Below, piece by piece: positions 27,731 through 41,926 of a stretch of 64,000 bases of DNA. How positions within the stretch are numbered: position 1 is the first letter of the stretch; every line of letters begins with the position of its first letter. Source of the DNA: Margaritifera margaritifera (taxonomy: Eukaryota; Mollusca; Bivalvia; Unionida; Margaritiferidae). The DNA lies in the NCBI GenBank assembly GCA_029931535.1, contig JAQPZY010001549.1:2999001-3063000 (forward strand), written 5' to 3'. The notes beneath the pieces are model-generated. The model made no database searches. It was not told the origin of the DNA and saw only the letters and a list, made by a program, of their open reading frames with translations. A program made the position numbers and the translations under genes.

Positions 27731-29160
27731 TCTTTCTTATAGATACATGTGTAACTATTTTCAAAATTCGATTTATACATGCTTATTTCTTTCATCAGTT
27801 GAGATGAGTGCTTGACGAGCAAACAACTAAACGGACAAGAAGGTAAAGGGATACACACGTCCATGCAGTCAAAACGAAAGCAACATACCTCGATGTACTA
27901 ATTCCATTTGGGTCAAGCGTGCAATAAACTGAAGAGAAATACAATTTAAAAAACTCCCATACATACAATTAACGTGTTCTCATCGATATACAACAGGTCA
28001 CGTTTAGTTAATAAAGAGTGACTCTTGTATTACATTTGATGAATATGTACAACTGCATAACATTTTCAAAATGAGACCTGAACTACTTCCATGGCTCGCT
28101 ACGGACAATTTCCACGTATTGAATTACATATTACCTTCCGAACCCCTCCCACTCCCAAAACCAAGCCAAACCTGATCAACCCCAACCCCACCCCACCCCC
28201 GATAATAACGTATGGGTCGTAAACCAAAACTTGTTACATATATGACGTGTCCTGGTGCTAAAACTACATGTTTTAAGTTTGTTCAAAATGATTTAAAAAT
28301 TTTACAGTGACTAAAATGTTTGCATATTTTACCCTTGACCCCCTCCCAGGAACCTTAAAAGTGAGACCCAAAAACCATACCCCACTCGCAGATGGTAAGC
28401 ACATGGAAACACTATGTGCCAAGATCGGCGAATATCCACAAAGCTGTTTAGAAGGAGCAGCCGTTACGGACATACGGAGGGTATCGCAATAAAGGGTGGT
28501 GATAATGACTCATTTGAGTTATTGTACTTTGTTTTAGATCAGTATAGATTTTTTCGTGTTCCTAAATCTGATATCATTCAAAATCTTTCTGCAGTGTATT
28601 TAAAAACCTGGATGTGAGAACTTGATGTGACATTATACAAACGTCTCATGCAGGGCAAAACTCAATTGAATCAAATTGTAAAATTCTTCCAAGAGGGTGT
28701 TATAACCATAGCGACAAAACTAGTTTGGTGGCCCTCAACTTTGTCATTTTGACAAACTTACTAGGGACCCATCCCAAATTTAGTTCAATATTAAATATAT
28801 CAGGATGTCAAAAGTTTGAATAGTTGCCTACCCTGAGAATAATCTTTCTTACACTAATTACAGACAAGATTGAGGGAAGTCATGGCGATTAGTCATTAAG
28901 AGTTGTGAATTAATAAATTGTGAAGGCAGATTGCCAATTAATTATGTTTGGCTGTATTTATCTGTACATCTGTCCTTCACGGTGCTATGGACACTTTCAT
29001 GCAACATGGATACTTGTATATAATATTCCTGACAAATGTCACGGAATTGTGTATGATTTATATCAATATGTATATGTGATCAAAAATGTACTCGGGTTTC
29101 GTTGCCGCATACAGCGTTACCCGAGGGTGGTTTATTTTTTTCGGCTCTAGTTATTTCGAA
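27731..29160. other. Intergenic sequence
   Basis: No recognisable gene. Local pyrimidine-rich (28140-28200, 28330) tracts only. Confidence 0.45.
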
Positions 29161-30206
29161 ATACTGGGCGCGATTCACCCCATGCTGCATGTGCAAATTG
29201 CCTGCAGTGAACACCTAAGTAACTAGCTGCGCATATTTGTCACAGCTAGGGTACATATAGAGCAAATTCTCTATAAACAAATTACACTACGACGAGTCTT
29301 GTCAGAAAGCTTACCTCTTTACGGGAGCAAATCTTCAGCTGTAGAGCTGTCCTTATGTATGGTTTGGTGAATTGGAGTCACAGAACTTTGTGTGGTTTCT
29401 TGTGACGTGTACGCTGTGTCTGGTGACGTTGGCTCTGAAGAGTGTACTGGTGTTCTCGATGTGAGGGACCAAGGCTTCGCGTCCAGCGGGTCTGTGTTGA
29501 ATGTGAAGGCTCTCGAGGGATCCTTCAACAGACTGGGAGGGGTGGACCATGCGTGGTGGCTCCTTGACCATTGACTAGAGCGGGTGGAACCGGAGATACA
29601 TCTTGGACGTCAAATGGGCGCCACGATAGTTATATATATTACGTGTTCCATTTTATTGTTATTTTCACTATTGCTATCTGAGCAAAATTACATGTATTCA
29701 CATTTCAATATCGCTATATGTGTGATAGATTCATAATTTCATGCATTCACATTTCAATATCGTTATATGAACGACATATTCATAAATTCATACATATTCC
29801 AATATCGCTTGATGAATTGATAAATTGATAAGTTAATAGATTGATTAATAAATGAGTATTATATTGATAAGTGCATAAATCACATGCTTTGGTCACCCTT
29901 GGTGCTTAATAAGACCTTGTTTATATTAGGGTGTAGATCATATACTCTTATTTGTTGATTGGTGTTAGGATGTTATTCACGTTTGTTTAAAATTCCATTC
30001 GTTAAATTCATCTTTGATTTTTCTCGTTGAGTTTCTTGTTGTTGCTAGTTCCATGTTAGGAACTTTATAATTTTCCTTATCTTTTTGTTATAATGGTGTC
30101 AGATTTGTTCATCTTTAAATTGCGTTTATAAATAAACATCTTATTAACGCAGTTGCTTTCGGTGTCTTCACTAATCCAGTCCCAACCCGGCTTCATCCTG
30201 TGACAA
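29161..30206. other. Possible retroelement remnant
   Basis: A GC-richer island (29160-29630) with short overlapping open frames ends at 'gggcgccacgatag'. It is followed by AT-rich sequence with AATAAA near 30130 and an end at 'cctgtgacaacaac'. This could be the 3' end of a decayed LTR element plus its LTR, but no conserved domain is visible, so the call is weak. Confidence 0.25.
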
Positions 30207-30708
30207 CAACATTATTTCTCTTGTTATCAAAGGAAAGTGAAACGAATGCAGACATAAAACAAGAATACTTGTTTTTCCGTTCTATTTGGGAATTTTCGCC
30301 GATTTTATAATTTCAACTATCCTTAAAAGTGACATTAAGTAGCAGAAAACTGAAACTATCATGCTTTGTTACGATCAATTCTATTCGACCAGTACACTGA
30401 ATGGAAACATATATTTTATTAAGTGGGTCCCTCCATAGGTGGTTCACCATCACATTAGTGAACTGTAGCTTGCTGGTATAAGCAGATAAGTTGATTTCCA
30501 ACGTTGTGTTTCCATCTGTTTGAAGTTTATCAAATATCACCGTTGCATTATCTTCCTGATCATATATCTCTAGTTTCAAAGCTTCAACAAAAAACAATAC
30601 TTCATTAAAAGATGCTTAAAATGTGATAACATTATTCCGATTCATTTTTGGAAATTCAAAGTAATTTAGATTTTATACGCCAGCGCATATACAGGTGCTT
30701 ATCTGTAG
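30207..30708. other. Intergenic sequence
   Basis: One 94-codon minus-strand open frame (30313-30597) shows no recognised motif and is not called as a gene. Confidence 0.4.
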
Positions 30709-30803
30709 ACATACATACATACATACATACATACATACATACATACATACCTACCTACCTACATACATACATACATACATACATACATACATACATACAT
30801 ACA

Positions 30804-30833
<30 letters not shown>
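30709..30833. repeat. (ACAT)n microsatellite
   Basis: About 31 ACAT units with a few ACCT variants. Confidence 0.97.
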
Positions 30834-30834
<1 letters not shown>

Positions 30835-32529
30835 CAAAATTGTTATACATATATAAGTAATTATTTTGTCTTGTTTAAAATGAATATCTTTTATTATCTG
30901 GTTAAGTGCACGTGAGTTAAGTCAACATATTTGTTAACTGATTTCAAATTAAATGTATCCTGTTTTTTCAAACTAATTCCTTGTGTCCCTTTCAGAGAAA
31001 GCAAACAATTATCGTCATTTGTACGAATGACCACTGCTGAGTACAGATTTTTTTTATGTATTTGTTACAGTCAAATCATGAAAATAAAATATTCATGAAA
31101 TTGATGACTTTTTAAGTACATTTTGTTTAATGTCTGATTTATCTAAGAGTTTTGTTAAAATCGCTAAATTCTTAAGAATTTTAGGTAATTACTCAAATCT
31201 GATGGTCAAAATTACATTAAACTTACTGGTAGTTATTTTAGTAAACCTGTAATATCTTAATACAAATTGACTATTTTGAAAATCTTAATTCGTATCTTGA
31301 ATGTGGCTTCATTATAAGTAAATTTAATAAACCAATTCGCCTATCACATTAAATTTAACCTCAGTTGTTCAAAAGGACATATACTACCATGTACACGTTC
31401 ACCTGATTTAGTAAATGCCAATTTCTTGGCTGTGAAAAATGATAATTCTTTCCTATTGATAAGGGATTTCCAAATTAATTCGAAATTTACAAATTCCCCG
31501 CAACAACAAACGACAAAACAGCAATAAGAAAATAAATATAATAACAATACTTCATTATTAAGTTTTCCTGTATAGTCTATGGTATATCTGTGCAGTGTAT
31601 TGTTTGAAGTCATCTCCATCTAATTTGGAACATTATTATTTCAAGAATAATTTAAATTACATAATTGGTATGTGATCTACTTCAATGTTCCGAATATAAC
31701 TAGAAACTTGATTATAAGGCTAGGTGTCTAGTTATTACTAGACTAGTGATTTCAGAAAATATTACTGTATAACTCAGTTAGTATTTCGTCTTCTCCACTT
31801 TCATCACAGTAAGATTTGGAGTTATTTAATAATTTCTTAAAACTTACTGCAAACGTTAGTGAAGAAAGATAAACAAGTAGGAAATCCGACTAACTCCAGT
31901 ACGATTTATCAAAAACTAATTGAATTATATTCCTATTTCATTCATACTAGGAATATTTCTAATACGTTCGATTGAAAATTAAAAACTTCTATCACAATGG
32001 AGAAATCCGTATATATTGATGTTAGTAAGGGTATTCAAAGATCGGAGAGAGATAATGCATCTAATAAACAACTAGTAGTTTTCTTTAATATGCATCGCGT
32101 CCTAAAAAGAAAATTTCCCCCAAGTCATATACACCAGATAAAGACATATACTTTTATACTGCCTCAATACACAAACCAATCATAGGACTGGGTTGCACGA
32201 TGCAAAAAGAATGCGAAGCGAGAATGAAACAGTTACAAATCCTAAATATATTCTCATGCAAATGTGCATGATTTTTCCTCAAAATAAAACGTGAATAAGG
32301 GACTAGCTGCTGAAAACGGTCAAATTAACACAGGCTAATATTAAAACTGCCGCTGTCACACAACGTACATATTTTTTCAGATTAAATACTGTTCGTTGTG
32401 CTCATGCAGAACTTGTAATTTAACTCCGTTACATTTACCAAAAGCAATTAGAGGCTATTTCTGCGTGATCAATTAGAATTTGTTCCAAAAATAAATAAGG
32501 AACTACATAAATAAATACATTTACTTCTC
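30834..32529. other. AT-rich intergenic sequence
   Basis: No gene, RNA or clear repeat is recognised. Confidence 0.45.
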
Positions 32530-33390
32530 CATCAACAGGTGTATGATTGAATCAGGCAATCCATGTATACTTTTGTTAAAAAATCATTTGGTCCTATTAT
32601 TTATAAACTATAATGGTGCCAATAAACTCACAGAAATATTTTTGTATACTCTGACTGTCAGACTTTAGGACAAGTGCTTACTCGCTTTTTATATTTATGT
32701 TATCTACATTTACTTTGCATATAAGATACGAAATTTGTAAGCTACGCAAATTATCAAATACTAATATATTTCTCAACAGTTTCTGACCGGAAAATATACA
32801 TAGGTGTAGTACATTATTCATAACAGTGTTATTTTCTTGTACAATTATGAAACTGTCTACTAAAATGTCATAAATGAAAGTTACTATATGTGTGTAAATC
32901 ATGTATGCTCCCATTGCAGCGAAAAACCCTAAGGTCAAAGGAATTCTAAAATGTATTCTAAAAAAAATAAACAAATACTTTAGTGATATCAAAATCTGAG
33001 GTCATCTGACTATATATTAGATTTTATTTCTCTATAAACAGTTTTTGTGGAATCGTGGTAATGAGGTCGGAACGTACAGACCGACAAATATACAGAGGGA
33101 CAGATGGATTAACGCACGTACATGCAATTCAACGGATGGAAAATACATAACCAAGATGCCTTTCATGTGATCAATGTGGGATGGGATGAATAACTAGCAG
33201 CAAATGAAAATGAAACCCAATTGATTCTAATCTTCACTAAAATATATTGTTTTAGAACATAATTATCGCAAAATAACACTGAAAATAATGCATTCACCAT
33301 GACACATGAGCCATTCTACTGATACTGTTACAGAAAGGAAGTGAAGTTTATCTCTATTAAATAAAATATCTCAAGCAAATGCAGGTTGGT
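32530..33390. repeat. Unclassified interspersed repeat, copy 1
   Basis: Diverged direct copy of 34530-35340. Shared blocks include 'cataagatac..a..tttgtaa', 'agaccgaca', 'ataattatc.caaaat.ac' and 'gcaggttgg'-like ends. No coding capacity. Confidence 0.6.
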
Positions 33391-34529
33391 TTTTCTTTAT
33401 TTTCTTTCCTTGTATTTATGTATTTTTGTATTTACTTACTAAAATTATTTTTTTATTTCAATTGCAGAACTGGAACAAAATGAATTATTATAATCACCAA
33501 TTTAATTTTTTTTCACCACTTACTATTTTCTATATCAGAGCTCTAGGAACTAAAAGGGACTTTTGCCGTATATTATACAGTGACATAACCGTTTGTTATT
33601 TCTAGGCTTGATGTTGATTTGCTTTCTGAGCAAAAGAAGCAAAAAGGATAGTGGAGAATGGTTCAGACGAACGTATGAAAGACTTTTTCTAACTCTGATC
33701 ATTGTCACATTTATCACATGCAGAAAAGTCTTGAAATTATTTCAATAATTTTACTTTCTCGGTTCATTCAACATATTTCTCTGCTGTACCTACTGATAAC
33801 AAGTCATCAGTCACCTATATTTAAGAAGCGACCTTCACCTATATTTAAAAAGCGAAGGTTTTTATATAGTTGTTCGTACAGAAATAAACCGTATCCCACC
33901 ATGCCCCATATTTGCCAATCATGAGGAAATTCAACAAATGAGAGAGAATACTGCGTAAAAAGTTTGCTTAATATTGTAAACATTGAATCACATTAACACG
34001 GAACAAATATACGTAAACAATCTGGTAGAAGTAACTGTTGTCAAGTTGCGTCTAAATTACTGGACAGACACACAGTACTAATTCTTGGTCAGGTAAGGAT
34101 CATAATTCCATCAAGATCTGAAAGGAAATTTGTAATTTCAGTAAATCACTTTTGTTGCTAACAAAAGTATATTTTTAAAACATTATTTACTTATTTGTTA
34201 TCAGCTGACACACCTGTTTCTTTCCACTCAATTATAAGCATCACTTGTGTACAAATTTAAAAATACAGTTAACACCTTTTTAAGCTGAAATCAAGAGTTA
34301 AATTAAAGCCATAACATGTTTTAATTCTTTGAAATTAGTCTTGTTTGTTTTATCTGTACGATAAATTTGAGCATTGTCTCAAATTTGAGGAATTCCTTAT
34401 TTCGTTTTTGAAGAATAAAAAGGTCTCCCAGATGAAAAGATTTAGAACTAGTTATTTTGCGCCCTTTCTGCGATATCTACATCTCTGGAAAATCCAAGTA
34501 TTATCAGAAACGTCATAAAAACAGGTATG
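33391..34529. other. Intergenic sequence between two repeat copies
   Basis: No gene is recognised. A 23-bp direct duplication ('tcacctatatttaagaagcga' type) lies near 33805-33860. Confidence 0.4.
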
Positions 34530-35340
34530 ATCGAATAAAGCAATCAAAGCGTTTGCCTATTTGGTTTGGTTCCATAATTCATAAACTTTAAGATTTTCTA
34601 TAATTTCATAGAAATATATTCTCTATATTCTGGCGATCTGTCAATAACAAAAATACACTGGGAAAGAACTTGCTGGACCGCTAAGTTTATGTCGACTGCC
34701 TTTACTTGTTACATAAGATACAACGTTTGTAAACATTATCAAAGATTGATATTGTATTCAACAGTTATTTTCTTTTGGAAAGGCGTGTATGATCATTAAA
34801 ATGTGATTACTGTGCCAACTAGGAATGATATTACATAAAACTAGATATGTGTTTAAAAACAATTTCACAAAATAGTTCCAAAATTATCTTTCTGAAAAAA
34901 TTTTGTGAAAAATAACTGTCTAGTGTCATGTAACACCAATCAGCACATGTACATATGCATAAACAGATACCCACAAAGTTTTATTTGCCTACATTAATAA
35001 GTTTTGGGAGAGCGTTCTAACGAAGTTCTCGGGACTGATGGACTGACGGATATACAGACCGACAGGAGGAGGGACGGACGAAAGGACAGGGTCAAGTCAA
35101 AAATGTCCCTACTGCAAGCAGTGGCAGCATAAATAACAACAAGAGAAAATAAAATCTAGTCGATTTCTACCTTCACGAAGTAAACTAGTTTAAAATATAA
35201 TTATCACAAAATGACCCTCAAAACAATGCACACACCATGTCACGTGAGCATTCTTACAGATACCCTTATAGAGAGAAAGTGAAAACTATCTACAGAAAAC
35301 AATTCGTCTTAGACAGAAGCAAGAAGTGTACAGGTTGGCT
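34530..35340. repeat. Unclassified interspersed repeat, copy 2
   Basis: Same order of blocks as copy 1 at 32530, including the 'ctgatggactgacgg..tacagaccgaca' segment and the 'acaaaatgaccctcaaaacaatgca' segment. Confidence 0.6.
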
Positions 35341-36892
35341 ATAACATTATTCATATCAAACAACATTTGTGTGTCAAGTGTTATTTGGAAGACACATACA
35401 TGAAACTATATCAACATTTACCCAGGGTCCACACAAATTTAATTGAATCTGTTTTAATGAAAACGAGGTTTTATAACAGTTTATTCACAATCTGCGCTGG
35501 AACTACGGTATATGAAAGCTCAGCTGCCGGCCCCACACTGAGTGAGACCATGTCTGAAACCTGCCCAGACCAGTCTGGACCGGTTGCCATCTTGCATATA
35601 GGGGCGAGGCACTTTATTACCATCGTCTCGGAGTTAAACAGCCTTTCATGTACTGACTTGCCATTAAACACCAACCAATCAATCAATCAATCATTATTTC
35701 CGTTGATATTCCGTGAACCAGATTTCTAATTCGATTACATTTTTGCAAACTGCTAATAAAATAGTCAGTGTATAACATCTCAACTTTATCGTTATTTCAA
35801 TATAACAATCTAAATCTTTATATAAATTTTTAATTTTAAATTCCCTATTGCACTCAATACTAGCTATAAATGTCCATTGCAGCAGAATGAGAAAGGATAT
35901 AAAGGTATTTTAGCCGAAATAGGAATACATATGCTGCTCTCGACCCTAAAATGAGAAGTGAGACGGATGTGTGTAAAAACTGTGCATTGTACGATACCAG
36001 TGTGAAACTTGGCAGAAAACATTGTTAGATAACTAGGATACAAATAATATATGGAGACATATGGCGTCTAAGCTGCGTAGTTTAGTGCATACTGTATAGA
36101 GTTTTATGCTATTTTGTTTACAATACACATGAATTTGTACGCAAGACGTTGATACATAGAAATATTAAGTATGTCGTGTCATGAAAGCTCATTGTTCTCA
36201 CTTCAGGTCATATGAATACAACCAACTTCCTCTACTACATCCAGTATGGCAGACATACATAATGGTTTGTGTCTTTTTCCTGAACATGAAGTATCAGATG
36301 AAACTATAGAGTGTATTCGATGCATTTCTAGAGCTTGCATGATATTTAGAAATAGTTTCATTCCTGGTATGAATATACATATTGCCTTATCCAACACCTT
36401 CCGGTCTTGAAATAAATTGACTTTTCCTTTAAATGAGTGATAGAAATAGCAAACGCAGTATGTATCCATTTCATTTGTATTGATAAGACCATATGCTACG
36501 ATTTTCATGTCATTAGCAATGACTATTTTAGATGAATTTTTTTCAATTTATTTTGGCCATACTGTGCCAGGAAATATTTATTTGATGGGATTTGATGATT
36601 CCTTCGCCCATCAATATTTAAAAACAATAATTAAACAAAAGGAAATAATACCGCGCACCAAATGTGTATAAATTCTAGAATTTACCCTGCCATAATCATC
36701 TTCACAAAGCACAATGCAGTGCATTGCAGAGTACTAGCGGATTAGCGTATTAGCGTTTATTTCGAGCCCTGGGAATAGGTATCTAAGTTAATCTAAAGAT
36801 CCCTCCGTTGCTTATTAGAGATTCCTCAGCTACTGAGGTAGGACACTCCCACAAATTTGATCATGCATTCGAGGCATGTAAGGAATTTTATA
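35341..36892. other. Intergenic sequence
   Basis: A GC-richer patch at 35530-35690 has an open frame on both strands and an (AATC)n tail, which suggests a SINE-like insertion, but no promoter boxes were identified. The rest is AT-rich. Confidence 0.35.
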
Positions 36893-37640
36893 TTACAACG
36901 CACTACCTAGCCTCAAACGAAGTGAGGAAGTGACCGGAAGCCACCTTAGTATGGTGGAGGAAATTGAATTACCATGAGGAACCACCATGTCATCGGAGTG
37001 AAGGCCGTGCATCTGATAAAGCTTTGAACAATATCGTGATATCATATTAGGACACCCACACGTCTCATGGTGTTTTCGTTTTGTTCCTATAACTGCGAAG
37101 AAAGCTGGTATCCAGCCAGTGGATGCACAGTGGATGCACGAAACGGTGGATAAGCCCCACATTTATCCGGTCCGAGTATATTTGAAATTTCATATATACC
37201 TATGTACCTAAAGTGTTTCATATATACCTATGTACCTAAAGTGTTTTCCTGTGCCGAAGTCAAGATACAATTCTTCAAGTTTAGGAAGCTTTACTGAGGC
37301 AACAGCAAAAATAGCGTTGGTGTAAACTGTATATATTGCAATTTTCTTGTATCCTACAGTACCTGTTACATGAAGAATGATACGTGTGTCCACTTCTTCA
37401 TGTATGCATGGGGCCAAACAAGAAAGGTCATGGCTTCGACTGCAATAGTATACACCATCTCCTTTTGTTGACACAACTTAGTCTTTGTGTGCAGGTTTGG
37501 CAAACAACTTGCAAGATATTTGAAAAGCTCAGATGTATTGCCATTTTCTCTAAGAAATTCCTTACAACCTTTTCCCCTCGTGTCCCCGGTAGTACATCGC
37601 TACTTAAACGGTTTCATTACTATATTAAATAAAGAGTTTT
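36893..37640 (-). pseudogene. Decayed mobile-element ORF with EEVDTR motif
   Basis: Reading leftward with frame changes: FLRENGNTSELFKYLAS, a CQQKEMVYTI block, IHEEVDTRIILHVT, KLPKLEELYLDFGTGKHFRYI and ILGPDKCGAYPPF. The order FLR..N..ELF - HEE.DTR - FGTGK.FRYI - LGPDK matches a repetitive ORF found in many invertebrate and fish genomes, whose function I do not know (possibly nuclease-like). Stops and shifts show it is dead. A 31-bp tandem duplication at 37187-37245 lies inside it. Confidence 0.55.
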
Positions 37641-38907
37641 TTTCCGAAAACCTTCTACCATTTGACAGAGAGTGTAACCGGTATACGATACTGTATGAAT
37701 TACATTGAATATCGAATAGAAACGGGTCATGTAAGTTCAGTCTCTGACAATTTACAGGATTCGTATGGAAAAACTAGTTAAAAAGTTAATACTGTACCCT
37801 AAATTATTTTATTTGGAGTTCATCTTTAGACATTTTTGTATGGCACATCCACATTCATACATAAATGAATACTACAGTGTCTACTCTAAAGTCTGTTCAT
37901 CCTGATGTACAGAGAGAAAGAGAGAGGGTGGATGGGGTAGGAGCAGAAGAAGAATACAAACTATGTATGTATAATATGGAAATACAAGTTTTAATTACAT
38001 GTATAAATGCAGATATATTTCCTAAATCGGAAAAGAAAGTGTTTACAAAAGTGATATCGCCTCTGTGACGATAAAAGTGGTATCGCCACTGCGGTTATAT
38101 CAATTTTCTCCCACTGATACATTTTCATATGTCATTATGAAATATATAATAAAAGAAGTTATTAACTTGTTTTGGCTGATATAATTTCTGGAGTGGAAAT
38201 AAAAAATCAAAGGGATTTAAAGTCGCGCAAACAAAATGAAAACAAGATACTTACCCCCACCCCTCCCTACCACGCTCAACCCCTTCTGTACTAATTGCAT
38301 ATATACGGCGGACATTGCATGTAAAAAAACAAAACGCTGCATCAAGCCATGGTTCGTTGACACGTTTAGAAATTGCCGAATTTTGGGATATTGTATCTCT
38401 AGCAACATCCTGGAGTATCTTTGTAAATAGGAGTATTAGATCAACTTCATTCCATGAAGTTAACGTGTTCACACCAAATGCAACAAATCAGGTTGATCAA
38501 ATTAAGACAGACTTTACCATTATATTTGATGAAAATGTATATCGACGTTTTATTTTCGAAACTCTGTCTCACACATAGACCCAGAGATAGAGACGGTGGG
38601 TGGGTGGTGGTGGGTTGTGATAGCATAATCGACATGATAAACAAAGACAATTTAGCAATTCAAACAAAAATTAAATTTCCATCATCCCTAATTTGGATTA
38701 TGCTGACTCTGATATGGGCGATTCGAGATTCACCGACGATCCTAATAATAAATCACACGCGTTTGGAGGCACCTTATCACCGTGTCAAGTTTGGTAACCC
38801 TCCCTTATTGCAAGTCAAGTGCTTGACCTCCTTTCAAAAATAAGGTCTGAAATTTTTTCCATTGCATCATTAATGTACTGATAAACGTTTTGAACTTTTA
38901 ACGGTTT
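37641..38907. other. Intergenic sequence
   Basis: Several short open frames on both strands without motifs. None is supported as a gene. Confidence 0.4.
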
Positions 38908-38908
38908 T

Positions 38909-38942
<34 letters not shown>

Positions 38943-38943
38943 T
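38908..38943. repeat. (GT)n microsatellite
   Basis: About 17 GT units, one interruption. Confidence 0.95.
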
Positions 38944-39341
38944 TAATTGGGGGCGGGGTGGACAGGAGAATTTGACATTTTAGATATGTATGTATGTGGT
39001 AGTGTTTAACGGCACCTCAGCACAAACGTGGCTATGTAATGTGAACAAAGAGTTAAGTTCCAAAAATGTTGAACGAAATGCACAAAAATTTAGGAAGTTA
39101 AACCCTTCCAAAAATGTAAAATTAAGTACAAAAAAATAAAATATAAAGCATAATAATATTACAATTCTGTAAAATGTATATAAAAAATAACAGATACAGG
39201 TAACACATGTAAAATCCCTAAACCATCAATAAAATTTTTTTATAAACCGCATTCCTTTACAAAGTCCAAGATTTTCTAGGGTGGTGCGTCCTCATAGTTT
39301 ATTCAAGCGGTTTATGTTAAAATACTTCTGTCTCACAATTT

Positions 39342-39770
39342 TCATCTCTCTCCGAGACCTTGAGGTTTGGGAATATTACTTCTTAAATATATTGGAAAGT
39401 GGCCACTACCATATAAGTTGTCACCAAGCCCCCAAGAGAAGTCAAGTAAAAGAGCTGAACTGCAAATAGTCAAATCTAAGGACGAATAGGATCCAGTGAC
39501 AGGATGCAGGTAGGAATACGACTTATCATCAAAAGGCAAAGATTGTGTTTTGAAACAAGGTCTTCTTTCTTTTTCCCTCTCTCGTTAATATCTTTACAGC
39601 CCCAAAGTGTATGGTGACCGTTAAAGTCGTCTAGCAAAACAAAATGCGCCAGCAACAGTTCAATAAGGTGGTCAAGATCAGACTGATTGATTGGAGTGAT
39701 TGGATGGAGATATGCTACACACGAATGGCTACTACACTTAAAAATAAGTATCAAATATAAGCAGAATGTT
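39342..39770 (-). pseudogene. LINE AP-endonuclease domain relic
   Basis: Reading leftward in two frames: LLDDFNGHHTLWGCKDINERG (endonuclease DFN..H..WG block), EDLVSKHNLCLL, YLHPVTGSYSSLDLTICS (SxxDL block) and GSGHFPIYL (the S.H catalytic block, with Gly for Asp). This is the APE-type endonuclease of a Jockey-like LINE. The matching reverse transcriptase is not adjacent. Confidence 0.82.
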
Positions 39771-41839
39771 TAGTAGATAAAGTAATGAAAAGTAAAAGCG
39801 CGTGTAATTTTTTTTTATAGGTATAAAGCTGCCTAATCCGAATCCTAAATTACTTCTTATTCGCGAGAAAGATCATGTCTATACAAACCTTGATCTCAAT
39901 TTTAGGTGATCGCTATGAAATTGAAAACAAATAATAGCTTTAAAACAAAACACGCTGAGTCAAGTACAAAAGAGTTGGAACATCATGTAGTTTCCTAGTC
40001 AATCAAACATATAAAAACATTCAATTATCATTTTGTAATCATTCCACATTGTAAACGCATCTCACGAGGTCATTTATTTCTTTTTTTCTTTCTCTCTATC
40101 TCTAGTTTCAAATCTACGAGAAGCTATCTTGTAGTTTCGTTAACTTTAATAATGCATTTTTTATTTTCAAAAAGAGATTATGTAGCATTCTATTTTATCT
40201 TCCCTTGTTAATAATAAAGAATTTTTTTAAAATGTCAACTTGTATTATCCTCTAATGTCTTACGTATTTGATTATAAAACGAGTCCGGGTTAAAAAATAT
40301 TTACTAGTTGTATCAAACTTTATACAGGTGCTGCCAGATTGGTAAATACGGTTGTTGTTGAGTTTTATGTTACTACTAACTGTCTCACTTACTGCTGTAG
40401 GACCTGTTTCTGTATTTCTCTCATTGTTCAAAGATAAACCTAAGTCACTATGTCCTCCTAAGGATATCATCATGCCGTACTGTTCACTTTACATGACAAA
40501 ACATATGTTGCAGGTATACCATGAAAATCTATTACTTTCCCATCTTCATCTTTGTCCTGACAGTCAATCAATTGAAGGTATCTTTTTGTAATTACTTGTA
40601 ACTATGCATGAAACGAGACGCAGTGGAAAACAATTTGGCATTCATTTGGTGGAGATCAATGTATACATTTGGGATTTCAAAAACCCACAAACAGTATCAG
40701 ATGCAGTAGATACCTTCATAGTTTTAGGTTATTGAATTCTAACAATTTAGCACTGTAGTTAGTTATTTAAACCGTAGAATGTTTGCTCTGAGTGCTCTGA
40801 AATGTTCAATTGTGTTCCAAACGTTTAACATCTGTACTGTCTTCGTCGTCACGATTTGCTGTCATTCCATCGTTGATATTAGTCCTGTCCATCTCTTTGT
40901 TGTAATATTCTCTAGGAATTAAAAGTCGTTGTTGCATTCTTGTCATTGACATAGTAAAATATATTGCTTTCTAGTTAACAGGACATATTGTAGTAATCAA
41001 CAAGAATATCTTATTCTCTGCAAACATATCGATACTTTTTCCATTTCTGTTACCAACTTGAATTGTAAAATAGATTCTTTCCTCATGAAGACCGTCGATT
41101 CTATATTGTTTTCCATTTGTGTAGGCTTCTCCTGTATCTTTTTCTCTTAGAATTTTTCCCTTCCACTAAAAATCGCACTTCAGTTTCTCGATCTGCACCT
41201 TAAGTGAGTCTCTGACATCCTGGATTGCGTTTTAAGCTCTTTAAGGTTGACTTTATTGTCACTTATAGCTGTCTTTATCGTGTGGCCGATTCTGCTTGAA
41301 TTACTGATTGCAAATGTTGCTTGTTCATCATGTTTTAAAACATTTTGTAGATCAACTTCTCCTTTAAAGCTATTGCAACAAAGCCTATCAGTGTTGTATC
41401 AAACGGGTAAAATTCAAAGGTAAAACTGCACGTGTAGCTATTTACTCAGTAACTAATCTGGCTGCTGATATTCCAATATCACCTGAAACTCGTGCTAAAC
41501 ATCGTTCACTGTTTGTATGCTATATTTTGTATTTCTTAGCAACACCTCTAAAATTTTCGATATCTCTGACCAAATCATTTTTTATTTCGTTAATTTTTGG
41601 CAACCTGAAATTACGACAATTGTCTATATGCTTTGTAAATATAAGAGTACTGCAATAAAGGTGTACCTTGAATCTAGCGACGGAGCATTTGGTACTTTTT
41701 TTACACATATATAGCTTAAGCATAGTATTGATAACCAGTTTTATCTCCAATGTAGATGTTCCACCAATCCAAACAGGCATTACAAAATTCAGTCAGATAG
41801 TGTGGTTTCTCTTCCAATCAGAAGAGAGCGGACGTTACT
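39771..41839. other. AT-rich intergenic sequence
   Basis: No gene is recognised in ~2 kb. Confidence 0.4.
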
Positions 41840-41926
41840 TGCAATATATAGGCGCACCAGCGTTCCTATGGTTTACCACTGCGGAACAGTTTGAATACCA
41901 TACATAATGCTGAAACAACGAAGACA

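Noticed and set aside
29319..29571. Minus-strand frames at 29.3-29.6 kb as a gene
   Set aside because: Two overlapping short frames without a recognisable domain; retained only as a possible retroelement remnant.
30648..30860. 70-codon frame across the ACAT repeat
   Set aside because: Composed of the repeated translation of the microsatellite.
38217..38843. Cluster of short frames on both strands
   Set aside because: None has a motif, a start context or a homologue in the window.
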